A DNA stretch of 64,000 bases from Brevibacillus fortis (GCF_003013395.1 NZ_PXZM01000051.1:1-64000), one strand, 5' to 3'; shown: positions 24,815 through 34,635, counted from the first letter of the stretch. The notes: generated by a model from the letters alone, not told the origin. Program-made: numbers and translations.

Positions 24815-26041
24815 ATGCCCAAAATGAAAGTCCACCAACTGACAAAAGTATTCGGCAAGCAGCCCGAGTTGGCCTTGAAGCTCCTGGCGGAAGGACGTAC
24901 GAAAGAACAAATTTACAAGCAAACCAGCCAGTCTATCGGAGTAAATCAGGTCAGCTTTGAAGTCGAGGAAGGTGAAATCTTCGTCATCATGGGCCTGTCT
25001 GGCAGTGGCAAATCAACCTTAATTCGACTGTGCAATCGACTGATTGATCCAACGAGCGGAAGCATCGAGATTGATGGGGAAGAGATCGTGGACATGAAGG
25101 CAACGGCTTTGCGCGAGGTGCGGAGGAAGAAGCTCGGGATGGTTTTCCAAAATTTCGCCTTGTTTCCACAGCGGACAGTACGGGAAAACGTCGAGTTTGG
25201 TTTGGAGATTCAACAAGTACCGCCAGGGCTCCGGCAAGAAAAAGCACGGGAAGCACTCGCTCTCGTTGGATTGACCGAGTGGGAAAATGCGTACCCGGAT
25301 CAATTGAGCGGAGGTATGCGCCAGCGGGTCGGATTGGCGCGGGCGTTGGCTAATAATCCAGACATTCTCTTGATGGACGAAGCGTTCAGTGCACTGGACC
25401 CGCTCATTCGAAAAGACATGCAGGATGAACTGCTAGAGCTTCAGATGACGATGAAAAAGACGATTTTGTTCATTACACACGACTTGCACGAGGCATTGCG
25501 ACTGGGCGATCGGATTGCCTTTATGAAAGACGGGCAGATCATCCAGATTGGCCGCCCGGAAGAAATCATGGCAGACCCAGCGGATGAATTCGTACGGAAG
25601 TTCGTCGAGGATGCCGACCTGTCCAGGGTGCTCGTTGCTGAAAATGTGATGAAACGGGCAGAAGCGATCACGCCTGACAAAGGGGCGCGAGTGGCGCTGC
25701 AACTCATGATGGATAACGGCGTGTCCAGCTTGTATGTCGTGGACAAAAAGCGCACACTTCTCGGCTTGATTACCGCGTATGACGTATCACTCGCGATCGG
25801 TACAGGGGATTCGCTTTCGGCGATCATGAAAACCGACCTCCCTACCGTTTCACCTGACGCACGCCTGCACAGTTTGTTCCCGATGATGGCAGACCTGCAC
25901 GTGCCGATTGCGGTAGTGGGCGAGCAGCAGCGTTTGTTGGGTGTCATTGTAAAAGGAGCCGTGCTGGGCGGGCTAGTAGGCAAAGTCAATGTCCAAGAGC
26001 ACCAGAGAGCAGAGGTGATGAGTGATGGATGGCGTGCCTAA
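24815..26041 (+). CDS. opuAA: Glycine betaine/proline ABC transporter ATPase with CBS domains
   Basis: ATPase of 408 residues (ProV/OpuAA type). ATG 24815 is chosen with GAGGGAT before it; longer in-frame starts would run into the terminator. The ATPase shows the family-specific insertion before Walker A (QTSQSIGVNQVSFEVEEGE), Walker A GLSGSGKST, signature LSGGMRQRVG, Walker B ILLMDEAFSALDP and the switch histidine ITHDLHEA. Residues about 285-400 hold two CBS domains, which in such proteins sense ionic strength or, in Listeria OpuCA, bind c-di-AMP. It energises uptake of compatible solutes. First gene of the opuA operon under a c-di-AMP leader. Confidence 0.95.
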   Translation: MPKMKVHQLTKVFGKQPELALKLLAEGRTKEQIYKQTSQSIGVNQVSFEVEEGEIFVIMGLSGSGKSTLIRLCNRLIDPTSGSIEIDGEEIVDMKATALREVRRKKLGMVFQNFALFPQRTVRENVEFGLEIQQVPPGLRQEKAREALALVGLTEWENAYPDQLSGGMRQRVGLARALANNPDILLMDEAFSALDPLIRKDMQDELLELQMTMKKTILFITHDLHEALRLGDRIAFMKDGQIIQIGRPEEIMADPADEFVRKFVEDADLSRVLVAENVMKRAEAITPDKGARVALQLMMDNGVSSLYVVDKKRTLLGLITAYDVSLAIGTGDSLSAIMKTDLPTVSPDARLHSLFPMMADLHVPIAVVGEQQRLLGVIVKGAVLGGLVGKVNVQEHQRAEVMSDGWRA

Positions 26042-26864
26042 GCTGCCGATTGGCCAGTGGATGGAAGGGTTCGTGGAGGTACTGGGCCAGTACAAAGGGG
26101 TATTGTTTGATCCGGTGTCTATCGTCATTTCCACGATGGTGACTTACTGTTCCACGGTTTTGGCAGAGATACCTTCGCTGATTCTCATCTTGTTGCTGGG
26201 GGCAGCCGCATGGGTTTTTTCAGGGAGAGCGTCCATGGTTTTTACGGTGATCGGACTTTCCCTCATCCACAACTTGGGATACTGGGATGAAACGATGGAG
26301 ACATTGGGACTCGTCCTTACTGCCACCATTATTTCGATCGCTATCGGGATTCCGGTGGGCATTCTTTGTGCGAGACACGATACGTTTCGCAATCTGGTCA
26401 CGCCAGTCCTGGATTTGATGCAGACGATGCCAGCCTTTGTTTACTTGATTCCCTCGATCTTTTTCTTCGGCTTGGGAGAGGTGCCGGGAGTTATTGCCTC
26501 CGTTATTTTTGCTCTGCCGCCAATCGTGCGTCTCACGAACTTAGGCATACGTCAGGTACCAGCAGAAATGGAGGAAGCGGCGGAAGCCTTTGGCGCAACT
26601 GGCTGGCAAAAGCTCGTGAAAGTGCAACTGCCGTATGCGAAATCGACGATCTTGGCGGGAGTCAATCAGTGCATCATGCTCGCTCTGTCGATGGTGGTCA
26701 TAGCGGCCATGATCGGGGCGAAAGGCTTGGGGGCAGACGTATATCGCGCCGTTTCGCAAGTGGATATAGGAAGAGGATTCGAGGCGGGGCTTTCCATTGT
26801 GATCATCGCTATCGTCTTGGATAGACTTACGCAACATGCAGGAAAAAAGGAGAGAAACACATGA
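26025..26864 (+). CDS. opuAB: Glycine betaine ABC transporter permease
   Basis: Membrane permease of 279 residues (ProW/OpuAB). Start ATG 26025, seven bases after AGAGGTG and inside the end of opuAA (17-base overlap). After a short amphipathic N-terminus it has about six to seven helices; the ABC-permease EAA loop reads EMEEAAEAFGATGWQKLVKVQLPYAKSTILAG, and VLDLMQTMPAFVYLIPSIFFFGLG is typical for betaine permeases. It forms the membrane channel with OpuAA and receives substrate from OpuAC. Coupled to the next gene by a four-base ATGA overlap. Confidence 0.95.
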   Translation: MDGVPKLPIGQWMEGFVEVLGQYKGVLFDPVSIVISTMVTYCSTVLAEIPSLILILLLGAAAWVFSGRASMVFTVIGLSLIHNLGYWDETMETLGLVLTATIISIAIGIPVGILCARHDTFRNLVTPVLDLMQTMPAFVYLIPSIFFFGLGEVPGVIASVIFALPPIVRLTNLGIRQVPAEMEEAAEAFGATGWQKLVKVQLPYAKSTILAGVNQCIMLALSMVVIAAMIGAKGLGADVYRAVSQVDIGRGFEAGLSIVIIAIVLDRLTQHAGKKERNT

Positions 26865-27796
26865 TGAACAAAATGGTTCCAGCTTTACTGGCAGTGATGA
26901 TGGGAGCTACCACTTGGTTGGCAGGCTGCTCTAGTCAAAGCACAAACACACAAATATCGACAGCAACGGTGATCGGTTCAGTTCCTTCTGAGACGTCGGA
27001 CAACGCGTTAGGAGAAAAACTCGACTACAAAATCATCGGAATCGACGCAGGATCAGGCTCGATGGTAAAGACAGAGGAGGTTATGAACCTGTACGGCTTA
27101 GATAAGTGGCAGCTCGTCGAAGGCTCCGATGCAGCAATGACAGCAGCTTTGATCAAGGCGTATGAAGCGAAAGAACCGATTATCATTACGGGCTGGACGC
27201 CGCATTGGATGTTTAAAAAGATGGATTTGAAATATTTGGCGGACCCGAAGAACGGCTTTGGCGGAGCGGAACAAATCCATACCATCGTGCGCAAAGGGCT
27301 GAAAGAGGCAAAGCCTGCTGCCTATCAATTTCTGGATAAGTTCTGGTGGGAGCCAGCCGATATGGAGTCGGTCATGGTCCAAATGATTGAAGGAAAAGAT
27401 CCGGAAGTGGCCGCCGCGGAATGGGTGAAAAACAACGAAGCCAAAGTAGCAAAATGGGTGGAGGGCATCCAGCCTGTCCAAAAAGAGAAGCTGACCCTCG
27501 CTTATGTAGCATGGGATTCTGAGATTGCCAGCACGCACGTCGTAGAGCATGTGCTGGAGCAGAAGCTGGGTTATGAGGTCGAATTGAGCCAAGTGCAGAC
27601 TGGACCGATGTGGGCAGGAGTGGCCATTGGGGATGTAGATGGAATGGTTGCAGCTTGGCTGCCGTCTACAGATGCGAGCTATTTGAAAAAATTCGGTGGG
27701 CAAATCGAGGATTTGGGTCCGAATCTCGACGGAACCAAAATCGGACTTGTGGTTCCTTCGTACATGAACATCTCGTCCATCGAGGATCTCCAATAA
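26861..27796 (+). CDS. opuAC: Glycine betaine-binding lipoprotein
   Basis: Extracellular solute-binding lipoprotein of 311 residues. The signal peptide ends in a lipobox LAGC (C23), anchoring it to the outer face of the membrane. Two binding-protein lobes follow; the aromatic residues that cage the trimethylammonium group in this family are visible in DKWQLVEGSD, IIITGWTPHWMFKK and later FWWEPADME and GPMWAGVA. It delivers betaine-type osmoprotectants to OpuAB. Last transporter gene of the operon, followed after 19 bases by an unknown gene. Confidence 0.94.
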   Translation: MMNKMVPALLAVMMGATTWLAGCSSQSTNTQISTATVIGSVPSETSDNALGEKLDYKIIGIDAGSGSMVKTEEVMNLYGLDKWQLVEGSDAAMTAALIKAYEAKEPIIITGWTPHWMFKKMDLKYLADPKNGFGGAEQIHTIVRKGLKEAKPAAYQFLDKFWWEPADMESVMVQMIEGKDPEVAAAEWVKNNEAKVAKWVEGIQPVQKEKLTLAYVAWDSEIASTHVVEHVLEQKLGYEVELSQVQTGPMWAGVAIGDVDGMVAAWLPSTDASYLKKFGGQIEDLGPNLDGTKIGLVVPSYMNISSIEDLQ

Positions 27797-27815
27797 GGGA
27801 AAGGGAGGCGCTGCT

Positions 27816-28226
27816 ATGAAACATTATCTAGTGATTGGTAAGGGGGAAGCGTTCACTTCTTTTGTCCAGACACTATGCTGCGACAGTTTGCCTGCTTTTT
27901 GGGGAAGGAATCCCGGTGCCTTTTCAATGACAGCGGGGCCTGGAGACAAGACGATTCAGCGTTTTTTGCCCATCTCATTTGACGAGTGCTACCGCGATCA
28001 GGAATCCTTGCTGCTCTATCATTCCGTTTACATCTTTCCCGATGAGTGGGCAGAGGGACGTGACTTCATTACACTGTTCAAGCAGCTGGGTACCTGCCGG
28101 ATTTTTGTGATGACGCAGGAGCATCGGAACGCGATGTTATACAAGGCGCTCGGGGCGAATCACGTCATCGTGAGCCAGCCCGGGTATAAAGGCTACGGCT
28201 GGTTAGCTGAACAGATGAGTGGGTAA
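27816..28226 (+). CDS. Hypothetical protein in the opuA operon
   Basis: I do not recognise this 136-residue protein. It is soluble, with an alternating beta/alpha pattern (MKHYLVIGKGEAF at the start, CRIFVMTQEHRNAMLYKALGANHVIV near the end) that suggests a small Rossmann-like fold; VIGKG resembles a nucleotide loop but lacks a full motif. It has a good ribosome site (GGGAGG) 20 bases after opuAC and is followed by a terminator, so it is co-transcribed with the betaine transporter under c-di-AMP control. A role in transporter regulation is conceivable but unproven. Confidence 0.75.
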   Translation: MKHYLVIGKGEAFTSFVQTLCCDSLPAFWGRNPGAFSMTAGPGDKTIQRFLPISFDECYRDQESLLLYHSVYIFPDEWAEGRDFITLFKQLGTCRIFVMTQEHRNAMLYKALGANHVIVSQPGYKGYGWLAEQMSG

Positions 28227-28240
28227 GAGGGAATGGAAAA

Positions 28241-28267
28241 GGCTCCGCCTGCAAATAAGGCGGAGCC
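28241..28267. terminator. Intrinsic terminator between opuA operon and the convergent DUF2294 gene
   Basis: GGCTCCGCCT...AGGCGGAGCC hairpin, usable in both directions, though the T-runs are poor. Confidence 0.65.
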
Positions 28268-28280
28268 GCGTTTCGTAAAA

Positions 28281-28649
28281 TCAGCCCAATATTTTTTCGA
28301 GGTCCTTGTCCAATACATAAACCTCGATCCGTTCACCCATTTTCGTGCTGATGTCGCTATGACTCGATAGTACCTTGCAGCTTGTCAGCTTTTCTACGAT
28401 TTCTTCCGATTCTTCGCTGTACATCTCACGGAGAATCTCGCGCATTTCTTTGACGATGCGGCGACCTTTATCGTGACTGGACAGATGCTTTTCTTCGACG
28501 GTGAGAACACCTTTGAACCTTGCGATGACCATATCACCAACGATGTAGGTCTTGGCTTCCTGCGGACCTCGTCCAATCAGATCGCGCTGAAATTTTATGA
28601 ATGCTTCGCTGATTTCTGCTTCCAGCTTTTTTTTGTTAGAGATGGCCAA
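28281..28649 (-). CDS. DUF2294 family protein
   Basis: Cytoplasmic protein of 122 residues matching DUF2294 (sometimes named Na+-translocating membrane potential-generating or YbcI-like): FQRDLIGRGPQEAKTYIVGDMVIARFKGVLTVEEKHLSSHDKGRRIVKEMRE is the family core. The start is TTG 28649, eight bases after GGGAGG; the frame is open upstream without a start signal. Its function is not known. It is divergent from the orphan kdpFB operon and convergent with opuA. Confidence 0.85.
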   Translation of the reverse strand: MAISNKKKLEAEISEAFIKFQRDLIGRGPQEAKTYIVGDMVIARFKGVLTVEEKHLSSHDKGRRIVKEMREILREMYSEESEEIVEKLTSCKVLSSHSDISTKMGERIEVYVLDKDLEKILG

Positions 28650-28742
28650 ACGCCATACCTCCCATAATTTATCATTGTGCCTAATATTACTCAGCCGTCT
28701 TGGGGCTGTCAACCTACGAAAAAAGAGGGGGAAAACATTCCT

Positions 28743-28820
28743 GTGGTGATCGTCTCCATTTTTGCTGTTGGTATTTTTCTTTATTTGATCTATGCGTTAT
28801 TGCATGTGGAGGAGCTATGA
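28743..28820 (+). CDS. kdpF: KdpF-like 25-residue membrane peptide (orphan locus)
   Basis: Tiny protein with one hydrophobic helix ([21 protein letters not shown] at the end), the length and pattern of KdpF (…YLIYALL-x-P/V-E). It starts at GTG 28743 or the adjacent GTG 28746 after GAGGGGG, and its stop overlaps the kdpB start by four bases (ATGA). KdpF stabilises the KdpABC complex; here it precedes a kdpB with no kdpA or kdpC. Confidence 0.8.
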   Translation: MVIVSIFAVGIFLYLIYALLHVEEL

Positions 28821-30817
28821 AACAATTGATAGGAAAGGCCCTGCTTGATAGTTTTCGCAAGCTGAATCCGCTGGTCATGATGTCAAATCCGGTGCTGTTT
28901 GTCGTAGAGCTCGGAACGGTTTTGATTTTGCTGATGCTGTTGTTTCCGAAGTATTTTGGTACGGAGGATCAAGTAGGGTGGAATACAGTCGTCTTTTCCG
29001 TTTTATTATTCACGGTGTTGTTCGCGAATTTCGCTGAGGCATTGGCGGAAGGCCGCGGGAAAGCACAAGCAGATACATTGCGACGGGCCAAGCGGGATAC
29101 GGAGGCCAAGAGACTCAAATCAGATGGCAGTGTGCAGGTGATTTCATCTGGCGAACTGCGCAAAGGTGATAGAGTCTTGGTCGAAACAGGAGATATCATC
29201 CCAGGGGATGGTGACATTATCGATGGCTTGGCCTCGATCGATGAATCTGCAATCACGGGCGAGTCGGCTCCGGTCATCAAAAGAGCGGGCAGTGACCAGA
29301 CGTCTGTAACGGGTGGGACACGTGTCATCAGTGACTCTATCGTTGTGAAAATTACGACGAACCCTGGGGACTCATTTTTGGATCGGATGATTATGCTCAT
29401 TGAAGGGGCCAAACGTCAAAAAGCCCCGAATGAAATTGCCTTAAATACAGTTCTTATCGTCTTCACGCTTATTTTTTTGATTGTCGTCGTTACGCTTGTT
29501 CCGATTGCGGCGTATGTGGGGATCGAGCTGGATATCTCCGTTTTAGTCGTTTTGCTCGTATGTCTCATTCCGACCACGATTGGCGGCTTGTTATCGGCCA
29601 TTGGCATTGCGGGGATGGATCGTGTCACGCGCTTTGGTGTCATTGCCATGTCAGGTAAGGCAGTAGAGGCGGCCGGGGATGTCAACACGATCATTTTGGA
29701 CAAGACAGGTACGATTACGTACGGAAACCGACTGGCAGCAGATTTCGTTCCCGTAGCAGGAGTCGACCAGAAGGAGCTGATGGAAGTCGCTGTGCTCACT
29801 TCGCTGTTCGATGATACGCCAGAGGGAAGCTCCGTCATGATGCTTGCCCAAGCCAACCATGTTGTCTGCGATGTCAAAGCGTACGAAGGAGAGATTATCC
29901 CGTTTACTGCCGAGGAGCGCATGAGCGGATTGAATTATAAAGGCGTCCACTATCGAAAAGGAGCAGTTAGCGCCATCAGTGCCTATATCAGAGAGCGCGG
30001 TGGCATGGTTCCGCCAGATCTTGAAGAAAAAAGCGCGCGAATCTCGCTGCAAGGCGGTACTCCGCTCGCTGTATGTAAAGACAGTCAGGTTCTTGGCCTG
30101 ATTTACTTGAAGGATACGGTGAAGCCGGGGATTCGCGAGCGTTTTGAAGAATTGCGGAAAATGGGCATTCGGACGGTGATGTGCACAGGCGACAATCCAC
30201 TGACAGCGGCCACCATCGCCAAAGAAGCAGGCGTAGATGACTTCATCGCCGAGAGCAAGCCGGAGGACAAAATTAGGATTGTCCGGGAAGAGCAGGCACA
30301 AGGAAAAATGGTTGCGATGACCGGCGATGGCACGAATGATGCGCCAGCGCTGGCTCAAGCCGATGTAGGTATCGCGATGAACAGCGGGACAACCGCAGCG
30401 AAGGAAGCGGCCAACATGGTCGATCTCGATTCAGACCCGACGAAGATTTTGCAGGTCATTTCCATCGGGAAGCAACTGCTCATGACTCGCGGCGCATTGA
30501 CGACCTTTAGTATCGCAAACGACTTTTCCAAGTATTTTGCGATCATCCCAGCGATGCTGGTCGAGCAAGTACCCGAGATGCAGCTTTTGAACATCATGAA
30601 CCTGCAGTCCCCGTCCAGTGCTGTTCTATCCGCACTCTTATTCAATGCGATCATTATCCCGCTGTTAATCCCGCTGGCTTTGCGGGGAGTGCGTTATGTG
30701 CCGATGAATGCGAACCAGCTTCTCGTCCGGAACTTGTTGATTTACGGCGTAGGTGGAATCATTTTTCCTTTTATCGGAATTAAGCTGATTGATATGGGAC
30801 TGCAACTGTTCTGGTAA
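28817..30817 (+). CDS. kdpB: Orphan KdpB: P-type ATPase subunit without adjacent KdpA/KdpC
   Basis: KdpB-type ATPase of 666 residues. It is complete: TGESAP actuator loop, phosphorylated D295 in DKTGT, the nucleotide-domain [22 protein letters not shown], and the transmembrane-5 [11 protein letters not shown] with the Asp and Lys needed for coupling. It is clearly related to, but distinct from, KdpB at 36865. In Kdp the potassium channel is KdpA and KdpC is the chaperone-like subunit; neither is encoded beside this gene. Instead a chemoreceptor and a GGDEF-EAL gene follow in the same direction. It may swap into the other Kdp complex or have a sensory role; both are inferences. Confidence 0.92.
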   Translation: MKQLIGKALLDSFRKLNPLVMMSNPVLFVVELGTVLILLMLLFPKYFGTEDQVGWNTVVFSVLLFTVLFANFAEALAEGRGKAQADTLRRAKRDTEAKRLKSDGSVQVISSGELRKGDRVLVETGDIIPGDGDIIDGLASIDESAITGESAPVIKRAGSDQTSVTGGTRVISDSIVVKITTNPGDSFLDRMIMLIEGAKRQKAPNEIALNTVLIVFTLIFLIVVVTLVPIAAYVGIELDISVLVVLLVCLIPTTIGGLLSAIGIAGMDRVTRFGVIAMSGKAVEAAGDVNTIILDKTGTITYGNRLAADFVPVAGVDQKELMEVAVLTSLFDDTPEGSSVMMLAQANHVVCDVKAYEGEIIPFTAEERMSGLNYKGVHYRKGAVSAISAYIRERGGMVPPDLEEKSARISLQGGTPLAVCKDSQVLGLIYLKDTVKPGIRERFEELRKMGIRTVMCTGDNPLTAATIAKEAGVDDFIAESKPEDKIRIVREEQAQGKMVAMTGDGTNDAPALAQADVGIAMNSGTTAAKEAANMVDLDSDPTKILQVISIGKQLLMTRGALTTFSIANDFSKYFAIIPAMLVEQVPEMQLLNIMNLQSPSSAVLSALLFNAIIIPLLIPLALRGVRYVPMNANQLLVRNLLIYGVGGIIFPFIGIKLIDMGLQLFW

Positions 30818-30854
30818 CCAAACAGCTATGAATGACATACGGAGGTGTACTTAC

Positions 30855-32180
30855 GTGAACGTATCGTTGCGTTCCAAAATCATGTGCGGCTTTGTCGCTG
30901 CGGCCCTGCTAATTGGAGTGCTAGGGCAGTTCTATTACACAAAGCTGGTGGAAATCAATGCCCGCTATACTGCCACCGTGAGCCAGGGAGAAGGAGCGGT
31001 TAGGCAAGTAGAAGAGACAGTGCTCCAAGAGCTTTCCTACATTCATGTGACGAGTGTTGTGATGTTTGTTTTGATCATCGGATTGGGCTGGATTATTTCT
31101 GGCCAAATTAGCCGATCCATTCGTGTCATTGCCGATGCGACAGAGACAATGGCGGCAGGAGATTTGACAGGAGCAGAGATCCAGATCGCCACGCGGGATG
31201 AGGTGGGGCAGGTAGCGCAAGCGATTAACCAGATGGCGCGTAATTTGCGCAATTTGATCGGGCAAATCAGTACGGGAGCAGATCATGTCGCGAACGCTTC
31301 CGAGGAGCTGGCGACGAATGCCTTGCAGGCAACAGAAAACAGCCGATCGGTTGTCCTAGCGATGCAAGAGCTGGTGGATGGCGCTGGGGAGCAAATGAAG
31401 GGCTCCGATCAAATAGTCGATTCGATGGAACACGTAGAAGAAGCTGTGAAGCAAATGGAGGAGTACTCGCAGCATGTCTTCGGATCAGCCAATAGCGCCT
31501 CTGCGGTGGCCGAGACGGGAACGGAGGTCATCGCGAAAACGGTGCAGCAGATGGCAGACATTGCGGCTGCTTTTACCACGACAGAGAAAGCCGTGACGCA
31601 GCTGGACACTCGATCAAGGGAGATTGAAGAGTGTGTGGCTATCATTAAGGTGATGGCGAATCAGACGAATCTTTTGGCAATCAATGCCGCGATTGAAGCT
31701 GCGCGTGCAGGAGCGTCAGGCAAAGGCTTCGCTGTCGTAGCCGGGGAAGTGAGAAAGCTCGCAGATCAATCCAGGCAGGCAGCGGAGCAGATTGCCGATA
31801 TGCTCGAACAGATGCGACAAGATGTTGCCCGGGCTGTAGGGTCCATTGAAGGCGGAAATACAGAGGTCGCTTCTGGTGTGACGGTCGTAAAGGAAGCGGG
31901 AGATGCTTTTGCAAAAATCGGTCTGGCGGTTCAGCAAGTAGCCTTGCACATTAATCAAGTCGCGACAGGGCTGGATCATACCTCGGGCAAAACCGTGACG
32001 GTGACAGCCCAAATGGGTCAGCTGGCACAAATCGCGAAGACGGCATCCGAGCGGGCTGATCAAGTGGCACAAGCGGCCTATCAGCAAAACAGTGCGGTGG
32101 AGGCGTTTCGTGAGTGCATTGATTCACTCAGCAAGCTGGCTCACCAACAAAAAAGTTTGATTCGCAGATTCAAGACATAG
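30855..32180 (+). CDS. Methyl-accepting chemotaxis protein with almost no extracellular domain
   Basis: Chemoreceptor of 441 residues. GTG 30855 follows GGAGGTG by seven bases. First membrane helix about 9-27, only some 35 residues outside, second helix about 64-84, then a HAMP domain ([21 protein letters not shown]) and a long methyl-accepting coiled coil whose hairpin tip reads [44 protein letters not shown], the CheA/CheW contact. With so little outside the membrane it probably senses a membrane-borne or internal signal. It starts 37 bases after the orphan kdpB and ends directly before the GGDEF-EAL gene: one operon. Sensing of potassium or membrane potential is a reasonable inference. Confidence 0.92.
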   Translation: MNVSLRSKIMCGFVAAALLIGVLGQFYYTKLVEINARYTATVSQGEGAVRQVEETVLQELSYIHVTSVVMFVLIIGLGWIISGQISRSIRVIADATETMAAGDLTGAEIQIATRDEVGQVAQAINQMARNLRNLIGQISTGADHVANASEELATNALQATENSRSVVLAMQELVDGAGEQMKGSDQIVDSMEHVEEAVKQMEEYSQHVFGSANSASAVAETGTEVIAKTVQQMADIAAAFTTTEKAVTQLDTRSREIEECVAIIKVMANQTNLLAINAAIEAARAGASGKGFAVVAGEVRKLADQSRQAAEQIADMLEQMRQDVARAVGSIEGGNTEVASGVTVVKEAGDAFAKIGLAVQQVALHINQVATGLDHTSGKTVTVTAQMGQLAQIAKTASERADQVAQAAYQQNSAVEAFRECIDSLSKLAHQQKSLIRRFKT

Positions 32181-32189
32181 GTGATGGGA

Positions 32190-34127
32190 ATGGGACTATG
32201 GCTAGAGCAGCAACGGATCGAGAGACAAAAACAAATGGCGTTACATCTGGCTACTGCAGTTGCTGCGCTCGTGCTTGTAATCGTCTTGTCGCTGCTCTTC
32301 TTGACGGAGGAAACGCGTGGAGGTGTATGGCTGGCCGCTTTATTGCCTGTCTTGATCATCATGGCAATCTGTTATCGCACGGCCCTGAGGTACGCCTGTG
32401 ATACGCATCAGCTGGTGCAAACGTATTGGGAGAACGAGGAAAGAAAGATTCGCTCGATATTGGAGAGCATCAAAGACGGTTATTACGAGCTGGACGAGCG
32501 AGGTCGGTTCCTCGCTGTGAATCCTGCACTATCTGAAATACTTGGCGCACCTGTACATGAGCTGTTGGGAGCAAGCTATCAGGAGTATGTGGGCAAACAA
32601 GATGCCTTGAAGCTAAAGCACGCATTTCGGTGGGTGTCGCATACCGGGACGCCTGTCCAGCAAATTGACTGGGCGTTTGTCCAGCGTGACGGTCAGAGGC
32701 GTTTAGTCGAGGGCTCCATTGTGAAAATCAGTGAAAAGTCGAGCGGTGTCACGGGACTGCGCGGGATTATCCGCGATGTGACGGATCGCAGGCAGGCAGA
32801 ACAGACGATCAATCACATGGCGTACCACGATGCGCTGACTGATTTGCCGAACCGTCGACTTTTCGAGGCGGAGCTGACGATTGCGCTATCCCAGGCGAAG
32901 CAGCAAGGGCAGATGATGGCGATCTTGTTTTTTGATTTGGATCGTTTCAAATACATCAACGACTCCTTGGGGCATTATTTCGGGGACTGCTTGCTCCAGT
33001 CGCTTTCTTATCGATTAAAGGAAAATGTCGGCTCGGCAGGCATACTGGCTCGCATGGGCGGGGATGAGTTTACGATGATTTTTCCTGCGATTTCTGATGA
33101 GACAGAGGTGGTTGCGTTGGCGGATCGGATCATTGCGTCCTTGCAGTCGCCGCTTCAGGTGGAGGATCGGGAATGCATTGTCACGACCAGTATCGGGATC
33201 AGTATTTTTCCGAGAGACGGGGAGGATACGCAAACCCTCATGAAGCATGCGGACGCCGCCATGTACAGTGCCAAAGAAAAAGGCAGGAATCGGTACAACC
33301 TGTACTCGTCCACGATGAGCCTTCATGTGGCGGAGCGGCTGGCAGTCGAGCAGGAGCTGCGCAAAGCGTTGGAACGCCATGAGTTTTGCCTGCATTATCA
33401 GCCACAGCTCGATTGTAAAACAAATCAAGTGGTCGGGGTGGAGGCTCTGCTCAGATGGCAGCATCCTGAATGGGGCATGGTCTCTCCAGCGGAATTTATC
33501 CCCTTGGCAGAAGAGACGGGATTGATTGTTCCGATTGGGGAATGGGTGCTTCGGACAGCTTGTCAGCAAAACAAAGCATGGGCAGAAGCAGGCTTTCCTC
33601 CCCTGCGCATAGCGGTGAATCTTTCGGCCCGCCAATTTCAGCAGGAGAATTTGGTCGGCATGATCAAGCAGGTGTTGCAAGAAACGCAGATGCAGCCGCA
33701 ATTCCTGGAGCTGGAGATCACGGAAAGTGCCGTCATGCAAAACGCCACGCGGGTCATTGGAATCCTGCATGAGCTGAAAAATCTCGGGATCTGGCTTTCC
33801 ATCGACGATTTTGGGACAGGCTACTCCTCGCTTAGCTACTTGCGCGATTTTCCCATTAACCGATTGAAGATCGATCGGTCGTTTGTGAATGATATTACAG
33901 AAAACGAAGATGCCGTCATCGCCAAGTCGATCATTGCCATGGCCCACAGCTTGCAGATGAACGTGCTGGCTGAGGGGGTGGAAAACGAAGTTCAGCTGGC
34001 CTTTTTACGTGAGCAGCAATGTGATGAAATGCAGGGCTACTATTGCAGTAAGCCATTACCTGCTGAGAAATTGGAAGAGTGGATGCAACAATCGGATGCG
34101 ACTGCTCTTGCCGTATGGGGAAAATAA
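32190..34127 (+). CDS. Membrane PAS-GGDEF-EAL protein (c-di-GMP turnover)
   Basis: Protein of about 645 residues; ATG 32190 is preferred by spacing from AGGTG, but GTG 32181 and ATG 32184 are possible. Two membrane helices (about 15-60) are followed by a PAS domain (IKDGYYELDERGRFLAVNP), a GGDEF domain with an intact RMGGDEF active site, and an EAL domain with EALLRWQHP, the downstream metal ligands in IDDFGTGYSSLSYL and KIDRSFV, and LAEGVEN. Both catalytic motifs look intact, so it may make or break c-di-GMP depending on the signal. Last gene of the kdpF-kdpB-chemoreceptor operon, linking a potassium-ATPase subunit with motility and biofilm signalling. Confidence 0.93.
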   Translation: MGLWLEQQRIERQKQMALHLATAVAALVLVIVLSLLFLTEETRGGVWLAALLPVLIIMAICYRTALRYACDTHQLVQTYWENEERKIRSILESIKDGYYELDERGRFLAVNPALSEILGAPVHELLGASYQEYVGKQDALKLKHAFRWVSHTGTPVQQIDWAFVQRDGQRRLVEGSIVKISEKSSGVTGLRGIIRDVTDRRQAEQTINHMAYHDALTDLPNRRLFEAELTIALSQAKQQGQMMAILFFDLDRFKYINDSLGHYFGDCLLQSLSYRLKENVGSAGILARMGGDEFTMIFPAISDETEVVALADRIIASLQSPLQVEDRECIVTTSIGISIFPRDGEDTQTLMKHADAAMYSAKEKGRNRYNLYSSTMSLHVAERLAVEQELRKALERHEFCLHYQPQLDCKTNQVVGVEALLRWQHPEWGMVSPAEFIPLAEETGLIVPIGEWVLRTACQQNKAWAEAGFPPLRIAVNLSARQFQQENLVGMIKQVLQETQMQPQFLELEITESAVMQNATRVIGILHELKNLGIWLSIDDFGTGYSSLSYLRDFPINRLKIDRSFVNDITENEDAVIAKSIIAMAHSLQMNVLAEGVENEVQLAFLREQQCDEMQGYYCSKPLPAEKLEEWMQQSDATALAVWGK

Positions 34128-34242
34128 TATGAAAAAGGAAGAAAAACGATGAAATATCATGATCGGATGAGGCCTGATAGGTATAAATCGCTTACACGGA
34201 TAAAGAACGCAAAAATCGTGTGAAAAAGACTGAAATAGGACA

Positions 34243-34271
34243 TTAACATCCGATTATGCCGGACGTATAAT
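34243..34271 (+). promoter_or_regulatory. Promoter of the kdp leader
   Basis: TTAACA, 17 bases, TATAAT. A start near 34278 gives a leader of roughly 610 nt to the first small gene. Confidence 0.78.
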
Positions 34272-34289
34272 GAGACTCGTAACCAACAA

Positions 34290-34440
34290 TTGCAAATATG
34301 GCCAAATCCCGAGGCACTCGGGAACGGAGGACCCAATCAGTAGGGGTTAATCCCACGCATGAATCGTGGGAGGGATGAGAAACTCTTTCGCCATCCTACC
34401 CGTCAGCTAACTTCGTCGGCTAAAGCGAGGGAGGTCTAAA
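34290..34440 (+). promoter_or_regulatory. ydaO/yuaA-type c-di-AMP riboswitch (kdp operon)
   Basis: Conserved blocks in order: CGGGAACGGAGGACCCAATC at 34319, GGGGTTAATCCCAC at 34343, CCATCCTACCCGTCAGCTAAC at 34391 split by the expected stems, and TTCGTCGGC. Same class as the opuA leader. Control of Kdp by c-di-AMP riboswitches is known in Bacillota. Confidence 0.9.
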
Positions 34441-34527
34441 GACCGCCTATTTGAGGAGGCCTTTTTGTTATCCTTTTCGGACGACAAGGGTTGACTCGAA
34501 TGTAATGCAGGTCTTTTCGTTTTGCTC

Positions 34528-34550
34528 AAAAACGGCTAATGACCGTTTTT
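34528..34550 (+). terminator. Short hairpin with T-run in the kdp leader
   Basis: AAAAACGG...CCGTTTTT about 90 nt after the aptamer; a plausible terminator. Confidence 0.6.
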
Positions 34551-34635
34551 ACTTACAAGTAAATAGCTGTTTTCGGAAAAAGGAAACGGGAGACAAAACG
34601 CAAAGAAGGCAACTTCAAGTCGGCTGGGCGTTAGG

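Noticed and set aside
33015-33947. 310-codon open frame on the minus strand
   Set aside because: Antisense to the GGDEF-EAL gene; no start signal or recognisable domain.
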